From: JAGQRJ01 sp041402045
GTDB taxonomy: Bacteria > Planctomycetota > J058
Direction of reading: 5' to 3'
Assembly: GCA_041402045.1 (NCBI GenBank)
Contig: JAWKSZ010000002.1
Span: 62,001 to 126,000 of the forward strand
Length of the DNA stretch: 64,000 nt
Shown: piece by piece, positions 28,149 to 39,193 of the stretch
How the letters are laid out: the number at the start of each line of letters is the position of its first letter
Numbering within the stretch: position 1 is the stretch's first letter
Notes under the pieces: generated by a model
Told to the model about the DNA's origin: nothing
Database searches by the model: none
What the model saw: the letters and a program-made list of their open reading frames with translations, nothing else
Program-made: the position numbers and the translations under genes

Positions 28149-29087
28149 CTACCGCGTACCGGTGAGCATGTACTGCTGGAGGTAGCCCTCGAACAGGGGC
28201 CCCTCCTCCTCCTCGAGGGCGAAGCCGCTGGCCTCGAGGTGGGCCTTGAGCGCGGGGTAGCGCTCCGCCGGCGTGTCGGGGGTGAGGTGCACCTCCATGG
28301 CCAGGCGCCGGACCCGCCCGAGGACCTCGGGCGGCGTGGCGAGCACGATCTCGAACTCCGCGCCCTCGACGTCGCACTTGAGCAGGTCGCAGGTCTCGAC
28401 CCCGTGCTCGGCGAACAGGTCCTCGAGCGAGATCGTCTCCACGGTCTCGACCCCGGCGTCGCCTTGGATCTTGGCCATGTCGCGGTCGACCGAGTGGGCG
28501 CCGGAGTTCTCCGCGCTGAGGTGGATCGCCACGGTCTCGCCGCTGGTCCCGGTCACGGCCTTGCCGACCAGGGTCACCCGGTCTTCGACCCCGGCCGCGC
28601 GGAAGTGGCGCTGGGCCAGGGCGCGGTTCTCGGAGACGGGCTCGATCGCGATCACGCGCCCGGCCCCGAGCATGGCGGCGCGGGTGCTGAACAACCCCAC
28701 GTTGGCGCCGAGGTCGACCACGGTCTCGAGCTCGCCCAGGGTCTGCAGGCGGTAGACGTCCTCGAGGAACACCTCGGTGAAGATCGGGAAGTCGAAGCTC
28801 ACCGGGCGCACGTAGATCGTGGTGCCCTCGAAGGGGAAACCCAGGGCGCCGTCCTCGACGTGCAGCCCCTCGAGGCGCTGGGGGTCCTCGAACAGGTAGG
28901 TCCACAGCCCGCGGACCTTGCGGAACTTGGGGAAGTCCAGCCGCCCGCCGCGCTTGAACTCGAGGGTGAACGGGCCCTGGGTGACCCCGGTCAGCGCGAG
29001 GTGCGCCCGCGCCGGGTGCGCGAACAGCTCGCGGCAGCGCCGGTAGCGGTCGAGGGAGAACAGGCGGCCCAGGCGGTGCATGCGCAT
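28149..29087 (-). CDS. FkbM family methyltransferase
   Basis: 312 residues. The SAM core reads TVVDLGANVGLFSTRAAMLG, VIAIEPVSENRALAQRHF and the hallmark DLLKCDVEGAEFEIV, with a C-terminal EVHLTPDTPAERY region. FkbM enzymes O-methylate polysaccharides, polyketides or other small molecules. ATG 29087 lies 7 bases after TAGCGT, so it may be leaderless; ATG 29081 is two codons later. It stands alone, next to tRNA-Leu. Confidence 0.88.
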   Translation of the reverse strand: MRMHRLGRLFSLDRYRRCRELFAHPARAHLALTGVTQGPFTLEFKRGGRLDFPKFRKVRGLWTYLFEDPQRLEGLHVEDGALGFPFEGTTIYVRPVSFDFPIFTEVFLEDVYRLQTLGELETVVDLGANVGLFSTRAAMLGAGRVIAIEPVSENRALAQRHFRAAGVEDRVTLVGKAVTGTSGETVAIHLSAENSGAHSVDRDMAKIQGDAGVETVETISLEDLFAEHGVETCDLLKCDVEGAEFEIVLATPPEVLGRVRRLAMEVHLTPDTPAERYPALKAHLEASGFALEEEEGPLFEGYLQQYMLTGTR

Positions 29088-29094
29088 GGCGCAT

Positions 29095-29100
29095 ACGCTA
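29095..29100 (-). promoter_or_regulatory. -10-like box of the FkbM gene, leaderless start
   Basis: TAGCGT on the minus strand, seven bases before ATG 29087. Confidence 0.35.
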
Positions 29101-29143
29101 CCGAACCGAGCCTGGCGTGGGAACCGCCGCCCGGGGCTGCCGA

Positions 29144-29226
<83 letters not shown>

Positions 29227-29506
29227 TCGGCGGGCAATCTACCATGCGTCCGGGCGTTGTCTCCTCGAACCTGAGGCGGGCGGAGGTCGTGAGAGCGGGG
29301 TGAGGCAGACCGGCTGCAGGCACTGTCCGCAAACAGGGCCAGCGCGTCTTGCTCTCGTCACCGCCGACTGCGTGGGTCGCCGGCCACGTAACCCCATTAC
29401 GCTAGGCTCGGCTCCCGCCTTGTCGGACGACGACGAGCGCTGCGCGAGAGCATTACCCCTGTTCGCGGACAGAGCCTAGAATCGGCCGCCTCGGAAGGAG
29501 CTCCCC

Positions 29507-32047
29507 ATGCGCCCCCTGCTCTGCGCCCTCGCGGGCCTCGCCCTCGTCGCTGGCGCCCAGGCCAAGGACTCGGACTGGAAGGCCTTCCGCAAGGCCTACG
29601 ACGACACCCAGAAGCTCCTGGAAGACGACCCGGGCCACGTGCAGCTCCTGGCCGAGCTCCAGGGCCACGTGGACAAGATGCTCGCCGTCGACGCCAAGAA
29701 GACGGTGAAGTTCCTGTTCGAGGAGGAGCTCTACAAGCGCCCCACCGGGCAGGGCCAGGTGGTGGTCAAGGCCCTGGGGCAGATCACCGACGAGCGGGTG
29801 CTGGACGACGTCGCGAAGTTGACCGAGAAGGCCGCGCCCAGCTCGCAGTCGCTGCTCTTCCCCGTGCTGGCCAAGCACCCCACCGGCCGCGCGCTGCGCG
29901 TCTTGCTCAAGGGGGTCAAGGACAAGGAGCCCTTGGTGCGCCGCGCCGCGATCCGGGCCCTGGGCTCGGCGGGGCCCGCGGTGCTCGAGTCCGCCGAGGG
30001 CCCGCTCAAGAGCGCGCTGCGCAGCAAGGAGCGCCGGGAGCAGTGGCTCGCCGCGGCGGCGCTCGAGGCGATCACCGGCGCGCGCCCCGAGGGCTACCCC
30101 GTCGCCGAGCTCGACGCGGACACGAGCTTCCCCCAGGGGTGGCCGGTGGACCGCGTGCTGTTCGTGGTCGAGTGGTCACCGCGGGCGGCGCAGGCCGCGT
30201 TCAGCTCGCCCTTCACCGCCGCGGCGGAGGAGGGCGAGGAGCAGGAGGCGCCCAAGGACGACGCGCCCAAGGCCCCGGAGCTGCACAGCCCCCTGGACCT
30301 GGCCGCGGCCCAGATCGCTCGGGCGATCGCGGCCCTGCCCAAGGAGGTCGAGTACCGGGTCGTGCGCTACGGCGACCGCCCGCGCACCTTCTCCGACGAG
30401 TACGAGCGCGGCGGGGACGCCAAGGTCGCCGACGAGGTCCGGGCCTGGTTGACCGAGGACCCCTCCCGCGGGCCGCGCAACCTGGCGAAGGCGCTGGAGT
30501 GGATCTACCAGGAGGAGGTCGCCCCGGACCTGGTGGTCGTGTTCACCACCGGCCTGCCCAGCGGGCCGCGGGTCGACGTGGACTCGACCCTCGAGACCGC
30601 GCGCTATTGGGCCTGGGGGCGCGACCTGGTCCTGAACGTGGTCGGCCTGTGGCCGACCCCGGCCAAGGAGCCGGACACCGAGGTCGGCAAGGAGGAGCTG
30701 GCGCTCGAGGAGGGCAACTTCCGGCGCATGGTCCACGGCCTGGCGCAGATCGGCGGCGGCGAGTTCCGCATGCACCAGCTCACCCGCCCTGCGGCGGCCG
30801 CGCCCGAGGAGCCCAAGCAGGACTTCCCCGTGGACTTCCCCCTCGACGAGCCCCTGAGCTCGAGCCAGGTGGCGCAGCTCAAGCGCGCGCTGCGCGGCGT
30901 CGAGGGCTCCATGGCCGAGCTGCTCTGGAACAACACCGCGGCCTGCCCCGACCTGCAGGCCGCGCGCCTGGCGGTCGAGACCCTCACCGGCGAGGACCTG
31001 ACCCTCGCGACCGCGGCCCTGAACGGGTTCGCGCGCAACAAGGAGCCCAAGGTCCTGGGCGAGCTGGAGAAGGAGCTGGAGAAGGCGCGGGATCCGCGGG
31101 AGCGCATGCGGCTCCTGCGCGCGCTGGGGCTGAACCCCGACCCCGCCTCGGCCGAGGCGCTGGTCAAGGCGTTGTCCAAGCTCGAGGGCGACGCGCTGCG
31201 CGTGGCCTGGAGGCTGCTCGCGCTCAAGCCCGAGGGGGACCTCGCGCCTCACGCGGACGCGATCGTGAAGGCCGCCCGCGGCCTGCGCGCGGGGCTGACC
31301 TACCACCACGCGATCCGGGCGGTGGCCAAGGCCAACGGCAAGCCAGCGCCGCCCACCGGCGGCCTGGACGTGGCCCCGGCGCGGCTCCTACCCGAGCGCT
31401 TCGCGGGGGGCGGGGTCGCGATCCTGATCGACACCTACCGCGACGTGAACGAGCCGTTCTGGACGCCCCCCCCGCCGGCGCCCGCGCCGGAGGACGGGGG
31501 GAAGGGGAAGGGCAAGGGCAAGGAGCCCGCGAAGCCGGCCCCGGAGCCGGTCACCCGCCGCGAGGCCATGCGCCGCGAGGTCGGACATGCGCTGGACGCC
31601 TTGTTCGCTGGCGAGCAGTCGGTCTACCTCGGCGACCTGGGCGGGAAGACCTTCGGCTCCGGCGCCACGCACCTCGAGCGGCGCAACGTCGTCGAGGACG
31701 CGCGAACTGGGTGGACGATCTGCGCGTCGACACCTCCCGGGACGGCGCAGGCCGTGCGCGACGCGTTGGCGGACCCGGCGGTCGGGGAGGTCTACGTGCT
31801 CGCGACCGGGACGCCCCTGCGCTCGCCCGGCGCAGAAGGCCCCGAGGCCCTGGCCGAGGACTTGGCTCAGGTGCTCGACCTGCGCCAGGTCGCGGTGCAC
31901 GTGATCCTGCCGCTGGGCACCAAGCAGGAGGACACCGCCGAATACCGTGACTACCTGGCGGCGCTGGACAAGGTCTACCGGCCCTTGGCCGAGCTCAGCG
32001 GCGGGTCGGTGGAGCTGCGCCACGCGCTCAAGGGCGTCCCCGAGTAG
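29507..32047 (+). CDS. Large secreted HEAT-repeat protein with VWA-like segments
   Basis: 846 residues; signal peptide CALAGLALVAGAQA. HEAT-like pairs of helices occur near residues 95-200 (LRVLLKGVKDKEPLVRRAAIRALGS) and again near 480-620 (LNGFARNKEPKVLGELEKEL). Between them, PVDRVLFVVEWSP and PDLVVVFTTGLPSGP look like von Willebrand A-type strands, but the metal-site DxSxS is not seen. A low-complexity KGKGKGKEP linker precedes a second segment of similar strand pattern (GVAILIDTYRDV, EVYVLATGTP). The function is unknown. GGAAGGAG before ATG 29507 and TAGAAT at 29477-29482 support the start. Confidence 0.75.
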   Translation: MRPLLCALAGLALVAGAQAKDSDWKAFRKAYDDTQKLLEDDPGHVQLLAELQGHVDKMLAVDAKKTVKFLFEEELYKRPTGQGQVVVKALGQITDERVLDDVAKLTEKAAPSSQSLLFPVLAKHPTGRALRVLLKGVKDKEPLVRRAAIRALGSAGPAVLESAEGPLKSALRSKERREQWLAAAALEAITGARPEGYPVAELDADTSFPQGWPVDRVLFVVEWSPRAAQAAFSSPFTAAAEEGEEQEAPKDDAPKAPELHSPLDLAAAQIARAIAALPKEVEYRVVRYGDRPRTFSDEYERGGDAKVADEVRAWLTEDPSRGPRNLAKALEWIYQEEVAPDLVVVFTTGLPSGPRVDVDSTLETARYWAWGRDLVLNVVGLWPTPAKEPDTEVGKEELALEEGNFRRMVHGLAQIGGGEFRMHQLTRPAAAAPEEPKQDFPVDFPLDEPLSSSQVAQLKRALRGVEGSMAELLWNNTAACPDLQAARLAVETLTGEDLTLATAALNGFARNKEPKVLGELEKELEKARDPRERMRLLRALGLNPDPASAEALVKALSKLEGDALRVAWRLLALKPEGDLAPHADAIVKAARGLRAGLTYHHAIRAVAKANGKPAPPTGGLDVAPARLLPERFAGGGVAILIDTYRDVNEPFWTPPPPAPAPEDGGKGKGKGKEPAKPAPEPVTRREAMRREVGHALDALFAGEQSVYLGDLGGKTFGSGATHLERRNVVEDARTGWTICASTPPGTAQAVRDALADPAVGEVYVLATGTPLRSPGAEGPEALAEDLAQVLDLRQVAVHVILPLGTKQEDTAEYRDYLAALDKVYRPLAELSGGSVELRHALKGVPE

Positions 32048-32180
32048 GCCGCGTCGCGGGACACCGCTGTCTCGCGCGCTGCTCGCCCCTCGACGGTAAC
32101 TCAAGGCGGGCTCGGCCCGGGCGCCTTCTGTCCTGTGTCGCGCCGGAGGTTCGCTCCGGCTCGCGTCACAGGAGGCGACC

Positions 32181-33544
32181 ATGCTGTTCGAGACCGTCGA
32201 GACCCCGGGCCTCGCCCAGCGCTCGTACTTGATCGGCTCCCAGGGGCAGGCCGCGGTGATCGACCCGCGCCGCGACTGCGAGGTCTACCTCGAGCTGGCG
32301 CGGAAGCGAGGGCTCGAGATCCGCTACGTGCTCGAGACCCACCGCAACGAGGACCTGATCTCGGGAGCGCCGACCCTCGCGGAGTGGACCGGGGCCCGGG
32401 TGCTCCACGGACCCAACCCGGCAGGACCGGTGGCCTACGCCGAGACCGTCCGCGAGGGAGAGCGCCTCGAGCTCGGCCAGCTGATCCTCGAGGTGCTCGA
32501 GACCCCGGGGCACACCGACGACCACCTCGCCTTCGCGCTCTTCGATCAGGACTACCCCGACGGTGCGGTCGGGGTGTTCACCGGCGACGCCCTGTTCGTG
32601 GGCGACGTGGGGCGCGCCGACTTCTACCCCGAGCGCCGCGAGCAGGTCGCGGGGCAGCTCTACGACAGCCTGCAGAAGCTCCTGGCCCTGGGCGACCAGG
32701 CCCTGATCTACCCCGCCCACGGCGCGGGCTCGGTGTGCGGGTCGGGCGTGGCCGAGCGCGGCTTCAGCTCGATCGGCCTGGAGCGCCGCAACCCCCTGCT
32801 CCAGCTCGACCGCGAGGCCTTCGTCGCCCGCAAGCTCGCGGAGACCCACTACATCCCGCCCTACTTCCAGCTCATGAGGCGCCTGAACCTCGAGGGCGCG
32901 CCGCCGCCGCCCCGGGTGCTGCGCCCGCGCACACGCTGCGCCTGGGCCAGCTCCAGGGCTGGGACGCCGACCACGTGCTCGACGTGCGCGAGCCGCTGGC
33001 CTTCCTCGGCGGGCACTTCCCGGGCTCCCTCGCGCTCCCCGTGGACCTGCTCCCGGCCTACGCCGGCTGGTTCGTGCGCGAGGGCGAGCAGGTGGCGCTC
33101 GTGGGGGACACCGAGGCCCAGCTCCACGAGGCCTACACGCACCTGACCCGGATCGGCCTCGACCAGGTGGTCGGGGGGGTGGTAGACGTGGTCTCCGCCG
33201 CGGCCCACGGCCACGCCTGCGAGTCCCTGCCCACCGTGGACACGGCCCGGGTCGAGGCGCGGCTGTTTCGCCGGGACGACGACTGGACCCTGCTCGACGT
33301 GCGCGCCCAGCACGAGCTGGCCGAGGGCGCGATCGAAGGCAGCCAGCACCTCTACCTGGGGCACCTCCCCGCCCGCTGGCAGGAGCTCGACCCGGAGCGC
33401 GCCTACACCGTGCTCTGCGCCAGCGGGAAGCGCGCCACGATCGCGGCCAGCTTCCTCGCCGCCCGAGGCTTCGGCCAGGTCGACGTCTACGTCGGCTCCA
33501 TGGGCACCTGGAAGGGCGCCCACCCCCCTCAGCGCCGCCCCTGA
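32181..33544 (+). CDS. Metallo-beta-lactamase-fold / rhodanese sulfur enzyme (CstB-like), one frame change
   Basis: The N-terminal 240 residues form an MBL-fold domain of the persulfide dioxygenase type, with PRRDCEVYLELARKRG, TPGHTDDHLAF, FTGDALFVGDVGRAD and PAHGAGSVCG. The usual THxHxDH is replaced by THRNEDLIS, a variant I know from some family members. A rhodanese-like domain without Cys follows (HVLDVREPLAFLGGHFPGS), then an active rhodanese with the CASGKRA loop. MBL and rhodanese parts are in different frames and meet at about 32895-32930, a run of CCG and C; one indel would make a CstB-like protein of about 455 residues. Its role is probably oxidation or transfer of persulfide sulfur. 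AGGAGG precedes ATG 32181. Confidence 0.82.
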
Positions 33545-33587
33545 GCACCCCGGCCCGCTTCCCCACCCCCGAACCCCTGAGGACCCC

Positions 33588-33691
33588 ATGAAGAAGCCGA
33601 CGATCTTCGACGTGTTGCGCGAGGACCCTGAGGAGCAGCGCGAGCTGATCCAAGAGATCCTGGAGACCGAGGGCGACTCCGAGGAGCGCCG

Positions 33692-33710
<19 letters not shown>
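33588..33710 (+). CDS. Small acidic protein (40 residues)
   Basis: A short reading frame with TGAGGACCCC before ATG 33588. The product is acidic and helical, beginning MKKPTIFDVLREDPEE and ending RRYVSIP. It follows the MBL-rhodanese gene by 43 bases and its end overlaps the 3' end of the convergent sigma-54 activator. I do not recognise a family; the good ribosome site and codon use favour a real gene. Confidence 0.5.
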
Positions 33711-35260
<1,550 letters not shown>

Positions 35261-35315
35261 GACGCGTCCTTCCAGCCGGGCAGTGTAGCCTTCCGCCCGG
35301 ACCTGGTTGGGCTCG

Positions 35316-37361
35316 TCAGGGCCGCAGCTCGACCCGCTCCACCACGTCGTCGAGGTCCAGCAGGTCGAGGATCCGATCGTCCCCCGCGACCCGGGCGAAC
35401 ACGGTGTAGTTGCCGTCGAGGTGCGGGGTCGGGACGTGGGTCAGGAACACCTGGCAGCCCGCGGTGTCGGCGCCGCTCGAGGGCATGCCCACCGCGCCGC
35501 GCACGAAGGGCACCGGGTTGATCTCGTCGTTCAGGTGCACCCCGCCGGTGCCCCAGCCGTTGCCCAGGGGGCAGAGCCCTTGCGCCACGAAGCCGGCGAT
35601 CACGCGGTGGAAGGTCAGCCCGTCGTAGAAGCCGGCCCGGGCGAGGAGCGCGAAGCTCTTGGCGTGCCGGGGCGCCTCGCCGCCGAGCAGCTCGAGCGCG
35701 AGGGGGCCGTGGCGGGTGTGGAGCACGGCCACCCGCGGGCGCGCCTCGAGGTCCGCGAGGTTCAGGGGCACGCTGGAGGGAACCGGCGGCGCGGGCTCCA
35801 CGGCGCGGTCCAGCCCGAACTGCGCCAGGAGCGCGGCGCTGGCGGCCTCGCGCACCGTGCCGTCGGGGTCGTCCAGCGCGTCCACGAGCAGCGCGAGGGC
35901 GGGACCCAGGGGCCCGAAGGGCGCGAAGAAGCGCTCGCGCTGCACGATCGCCTCGACCGCCGCGACGACGGCGGCGCGGGCCTCGGCCCAGGCCAGGGGG
36001 TCGCCGAAGGCGCGGGTCGGAGTGAGCTTGCCCTGGCGGGCGCGGGGCAGCGCGTGGCGGTAGTGCGCGGCCAGGCTGGGGACGTCCGCGAGCCTGCCCG
36101 CCGCGCCGAAGGCCGTGGCCTCGAGCACGGCTTGCACCGCGTCGCGGGGTCCGGTCGGCGTGGCCAGGGGCGCAATCCAGGCGCGGTCCCAGGGGGCGAG
36201 GGCCGCGCGCAGCGCGGCGCGCTCGCTCCCGCTCCAGGGCGCCGCCCGCAGCGCGGCGCTGAGCCCGGCCCCGGGCGCCTGAGGCAGCGCCTCCAAGGCC
36301 TGGAGCAGGGACTGCCGATCGGCGGCGTGGGTCTCCGGGCCCGCGAAGCGGTCGACGTCCGTGGGCGCGAGCGCGTCGGCGCGGGCCAGGGCCCCGAGCG
36401 CCGCGCGGCGCACGCTCGGGCTCGCGTCGTCGAGGCGCGCGCGGAACCAGGCCAGCACGTCGGCCAGCGGCTCCACGTCGGGCAGGTCGCCGGCCAGGGC
36501 CTCGACCGCGGCGGCGCGCACGTGGAACGCGCCTGGGCCCGCGCGCTCGGCCGCGGCCTGGAGCGGCGCGCGGGAGTCCGCCGCGAGGTGCTTGCCCAGG
36601 GCCCACGCGGCGCCGGCGGCAGCGTGCGTGGGGGTCGTGGAGCCCGGCGTGGAGCGCGGCGCGGGCGTCCGGTCCGAGCTCCGGCAGGCGCCCCAGGCCG
36701 CGGGCGGCGAACAGGCGCGCGGCGCCGTCCTCCGCCGCGAGCCCCGCTACGAGCTCGGCCTCGCTGGCGAGACCCACGACCTCGGACAGGGCGTAGCTCG
36801 CCTGCCAGGCCAGGGGCCCCTGGAGCTGGGCGGGGATCGCCTCGCGCAGCGCGGTCAGGGAGCCTCCGGCGCCGTCGGGGGCGGCTGCACCCGCCGCCCG
36901 TAGGCCCGCGCCGCGGCGAGCAGCGCCGCCGCGACCTCGGACTCTTCGCCCGCGAGCCCGGCGACGAGGCGCTCCGCGCTGGTGTCCGCGGCGGGCAGCT
37001 TGCCCAGCGCCTCGAGGGCGACCGCGCGCACCTCGAGGTCGTCGTCGGCGGTCGCGGCCTCGAGGGCCTCGCGCCCGGCCTTGAGCTGGCCCAGGGCGAA
37101 GACCAGCTCGCGGCGCACGGACGCCACGGGCTCGGGGAGGACCAGGCGCGCCTCCACCTGGGCGGCGAGGCTCGCCTCGCGAATCCGGCCCACCCCCCGC
37201 GCAGCCGCTGCGCGCACGGCGGGGTCCTCGGCCGCGAGCCGGCCACGCCAGGTCGCGGCGTCCGCGCGGCGCAGGTCGGCGTCGTGGTGGAGCTGGAGCG
37301 GCCCGACCTGGGCCAGGCAAGTGCCTGCGAGCGCGCAGGCCAGGGTCAGGGTCCGCAGCAT
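35316..37361 (-). CDS. Secreted HEAT-repeat protein with C-terminal cyclophilin-type peptidyl-prolyl isomerase, two frame changes
   Basis: Signal peptide at the start (LRTLTLACALAGTCLAQ), then HEAT repeats, then about 170 residues of a cyclophilin domain with GFYDGLTFHRVIAGFVAQG, GMPSSGADTAGCQVFLT and LDGNYTVFARV; the FHRV and TAGCQVF motifs carry the catalytic Arg and the usual Gln-Phe. The start and the end are in the same frame. Between about 36865 and 36620 the protein continues in another frame (TALREAIPAQLQGP to ALHAGLHDPHAR). The first change falls in a run of five C (CCGCCCCCGACGG), the second near GCACGCTGCCGCC. Joined, this is about 680 residues. It is probably an extracytoplasmic folding helper with a HEAT scaffold. 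Confidence 0.82.
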
Positions 37362-37419
37362 GGGGCCTCCCGGGCGGGTATCGAACCAGCTCGCGCGGAC
37401 CCTGTCCAGCAGCCGGCGC

Positions 37420-37926
37420 TCAGTCCTCGGGGACGTCCCGGACCTCGACCGGAATGTCCTTCACCTCCTCGGAGGGCGGGGTGAAGGGCTGACCGAAGGG
37501 CGGCGCGCCCTGGCCGAAGGGCGGGGCCTGGCCGAAGGGCGAGGCGCCGAAGCCCCCCACCCGCAGCGCCCCGCGGGCGAGCAGGCGCTTCACGACCCAG
37601 GGCGCGACCTGGCGACGCAGGGGCGGCACCAGGAGCAGCAGGCCCACGACGTCGGTGAGCACGCCCGGCGTCAGGAGCAGCACGCCCGCGACGAGGACCA
37701 TGGCGCCCTCGGCGAGGGTCCGCCCAATGTCCTGACCGCTCTGCGCCGCCTGGCTGAGCTGGCGCAGGACCGCCGCGCCCTGGTGCCGCGCCAGCGCCGC
37801 GCCCAGGATCCCGGTGGCCAGCACCAGGCCGATCGTGGCCCCGAGCCCCATGACCTCGCCGACCTGGAACAGGAGCGCCAACTCCACCAGGGGCACGACC
37901 ACGAACAACAGCGCGAGCAGCGGCAT
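37420..37926 (-). CDS. fxsA: FxsA family membrane protein
   Basis: 168 residues: three to four membrane helices with PLVELALLFQVGEVMGLGATIGLVLATGILGAALARHQG and GVLLLTPGVLTDVVGLLLLVPPLR, the typical FxsA core (positions about 8-105). A Pro/Phe/Gly-rich tail with repeats of PPFGQ follows. The family was named for F-exclusion of phage T7 in E. coli; its normal role is unknown. ATG 37926 lies six bases after TAGGGT on the minus strand. Confidence 0.88.
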   Translation of the reverse strand: MPLLALLFVVVPLVELALLFQVGEVMGLGATIGLVLATGILGAALARHQGAAVLRQLSQAAQSGQDIGRTLAEGAMVLVAGVLLLTPGVLTDVVGLLLLVPPLRRQVAPWVVKRLLARGALRVGGFGASPFGQAPPFGQGAPPFGQPFTPPSEEVKDIPVEVRDVPED

Positions 37927-37932
37927 GGCTTC

Positions 37933-37938
37933 ACCCTA
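37933..37938 (-). promoter_or_regulatory. -10-like box of fxsA, leaderless start
   Basis: TAGGGT on the minus strand, then GAAGCC and ATG 37926; no ribosome site intervenes. Confidence 0.4.
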
Positions 37939-37969
37939 CCAGGGCTCGCGCGCGCGTCGCCGGAGAGGT

Positions 37970-38377
37970 TCAGTCGCCTTCGTCGCTGGCGTCGAGCAGG
38001 ATCAGCTCCGCCTCGAGGCGGTGGTAGCGCACGAAGGCCACGTCGGCCTCGGTGGCGGCGCCGGCCTTCACGCGCTTCTGCATGTCCGCCTCCAGGCGGC
38101 GCATGCGGTTCAGGTGGGCCTTGAAGGGCTCCGCCGACTCGTCGCCGGTCTCGGCCGCGCGCCAGGACCAGCGCGCGTACTCCTCGACCGAGCCGCTGCC
38201 GGCTTCCAGGCGGCGTTGCATGGTCTCGAGGCAGGTGGCCGCGGTCTTGGCCAGCTCGGCCTGCAGGGCCTCTCCCCGGTCGGGCGCGTCCTGCGCGGTC
38301 ACGGTGGCGTAGCCCCCCGCGCCGAGCACGAGGCCGAGGGTCAGGGTCGCGATCAGGGTCCAGGCGGTCTTGGGCAT
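37970..38377 (-). CDS. Small secreted or membrane-anchored helical protein
   Basis: 135 residues, N-terminal hydrophobic segment (LIATLTLGLVLGAGGYATVTAQ) that may be a signal peptide or anchor. The rest is helical and charged, with LEEYARWSWRAAE-like and VAFVRYHRLEAELILL stretches. It has no recognised family. GGAG before ATG 38377. It lies between fxsA and a TauE/SafE gene on the same strand. Confidence 0.65.
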   Translation of the reverse strand: MPKTAWTLIATLTLGLVLGAGGYATVTAQDAPDRGEALQAELAKTAATCLETMQRRLEAGSGSVEEYARWSWRAAETGDESAEPFKAHLNRMRRLEADMQKRVKAGAATEADVAFVRYHRLEAELILLDASDEGD

Positions 38378-38407
38378 GACGGGCTCCAGTCTCTTGAGAG
38401 CCCGACG

Positions 38408-39154
38408 CTACCACCCCGTGAGCGCGCGGACCGCCCGGGTCAGGTAGACCCCGCCCAAGACCAGGATCAGGAGCAAGAGCCCGCGCTGGAAGGTCGCCTG
38501 GGGCACACGCCCGGCGAGCAGGTTCCCGATCCAGGTCCCGAGCACGACGAGGGGCAGCGCCAGGAGCTGCACCTGGAGCAGGGGCCAGGTCAGGATCCCG
38601 CTGCCCGCGAACAGGCTGAGCTGCAGCGAGATCACGGTCACGAAGTAGCTGGCCAGCGACGCGCGCAGCACGTCCTTCTGCCAGCCGGCGATCGCCGCGT
38701 AGAGCACCACCGGGGGGCCGCCGGTGTTGAACCCGCCGCCCAGCACCCCGCCGGTCCAGCCCGCGAGCAGCGCCCAGCCGCGGCCGGGCTCGCGCGGAGG
38801 CGCGTCGGTGGGGCGCGGGCGCGCCAGCGCCCACAGCGCGTAGCCGGTGAGCACGACCCCCAGCGCCAGGCGCACGGCGGTGGGGCTGGCGCTGGTCAAG
38901 AACCACACCCCCAGGGGCACACCGCCCACCGCGCCCACGAGCAGCGGGGCCACCCGTCGCAGGGACACGTCGCGGCGGAGCTGGACGAGGGTGGTCGCGA
39001 CCGGCGCCGCGCGCAGCACGCTGATCAGGACCACCGCCACCCGGGTGGGGAGGAACAGGGGCAGGATCCCCATGCACACGAGCCCGAAGCCGAACCCGGC
39101 CAGCCCTTGGAGGATCGCCGCCCCGAACACGACCGAGAGGTAGAGCGCGAGCAC
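38408..39154 (-). CDS. TSUP family (TauE/SafE) membrane transporter
   Basis: 248 residues, about eight membrane helices. It begins with GAAILQGLAGFGFGLVCMGILPLFLPTRVAVVL-type sequence and has the second-half motif TGGVLGGGFNTGGPPVVLYAA, the duplicated glycine-rich signature of the family. Members export sulfite, sulfoacetate or other small organic anions. GTG 39154 lies six bases after TATCCT. A link to the sulfur enzyme at 32181-33544 is possible but not shown by the sequence. Confidence 0.87.
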   Translation of the reverse strand: MLALYLSVVFGAAILQGLAGFGFGLVCMGILPLFLPTRVAVVLISVLRAAPVATTLVQLRRDVSLRRVAPLLVGAVGGVPLGVWFLTSASPTAVRLALGVVLTGYALWALARPRPTDAPPREPGRGWALLAGWTGGVLGGGFNTGGPPVVLYAAIAGWQKDVLRASLASYFVTVISLQLSLFAGSGILTWPLLQVQLLALPLVVLGTWIGNLLAGRVPQATFQRGLLLLILVLGGVYLTRAVRALTGW

Positions 39155-39160
39155 CGGCGG

Positions 39161-39166
39161 AGGATA
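39161..39166 (-). promoter_or_regulatory. -10-like box of the TauE/SafE gene, leaderless start
   Basis: TATCCT on the minus strand followed by CCGCCG and GTG 39154. Confidence 0.4.
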
Positions 39167-39193
39167 CCAGCAGGCCCCGGAGCCGGCGCGTCG

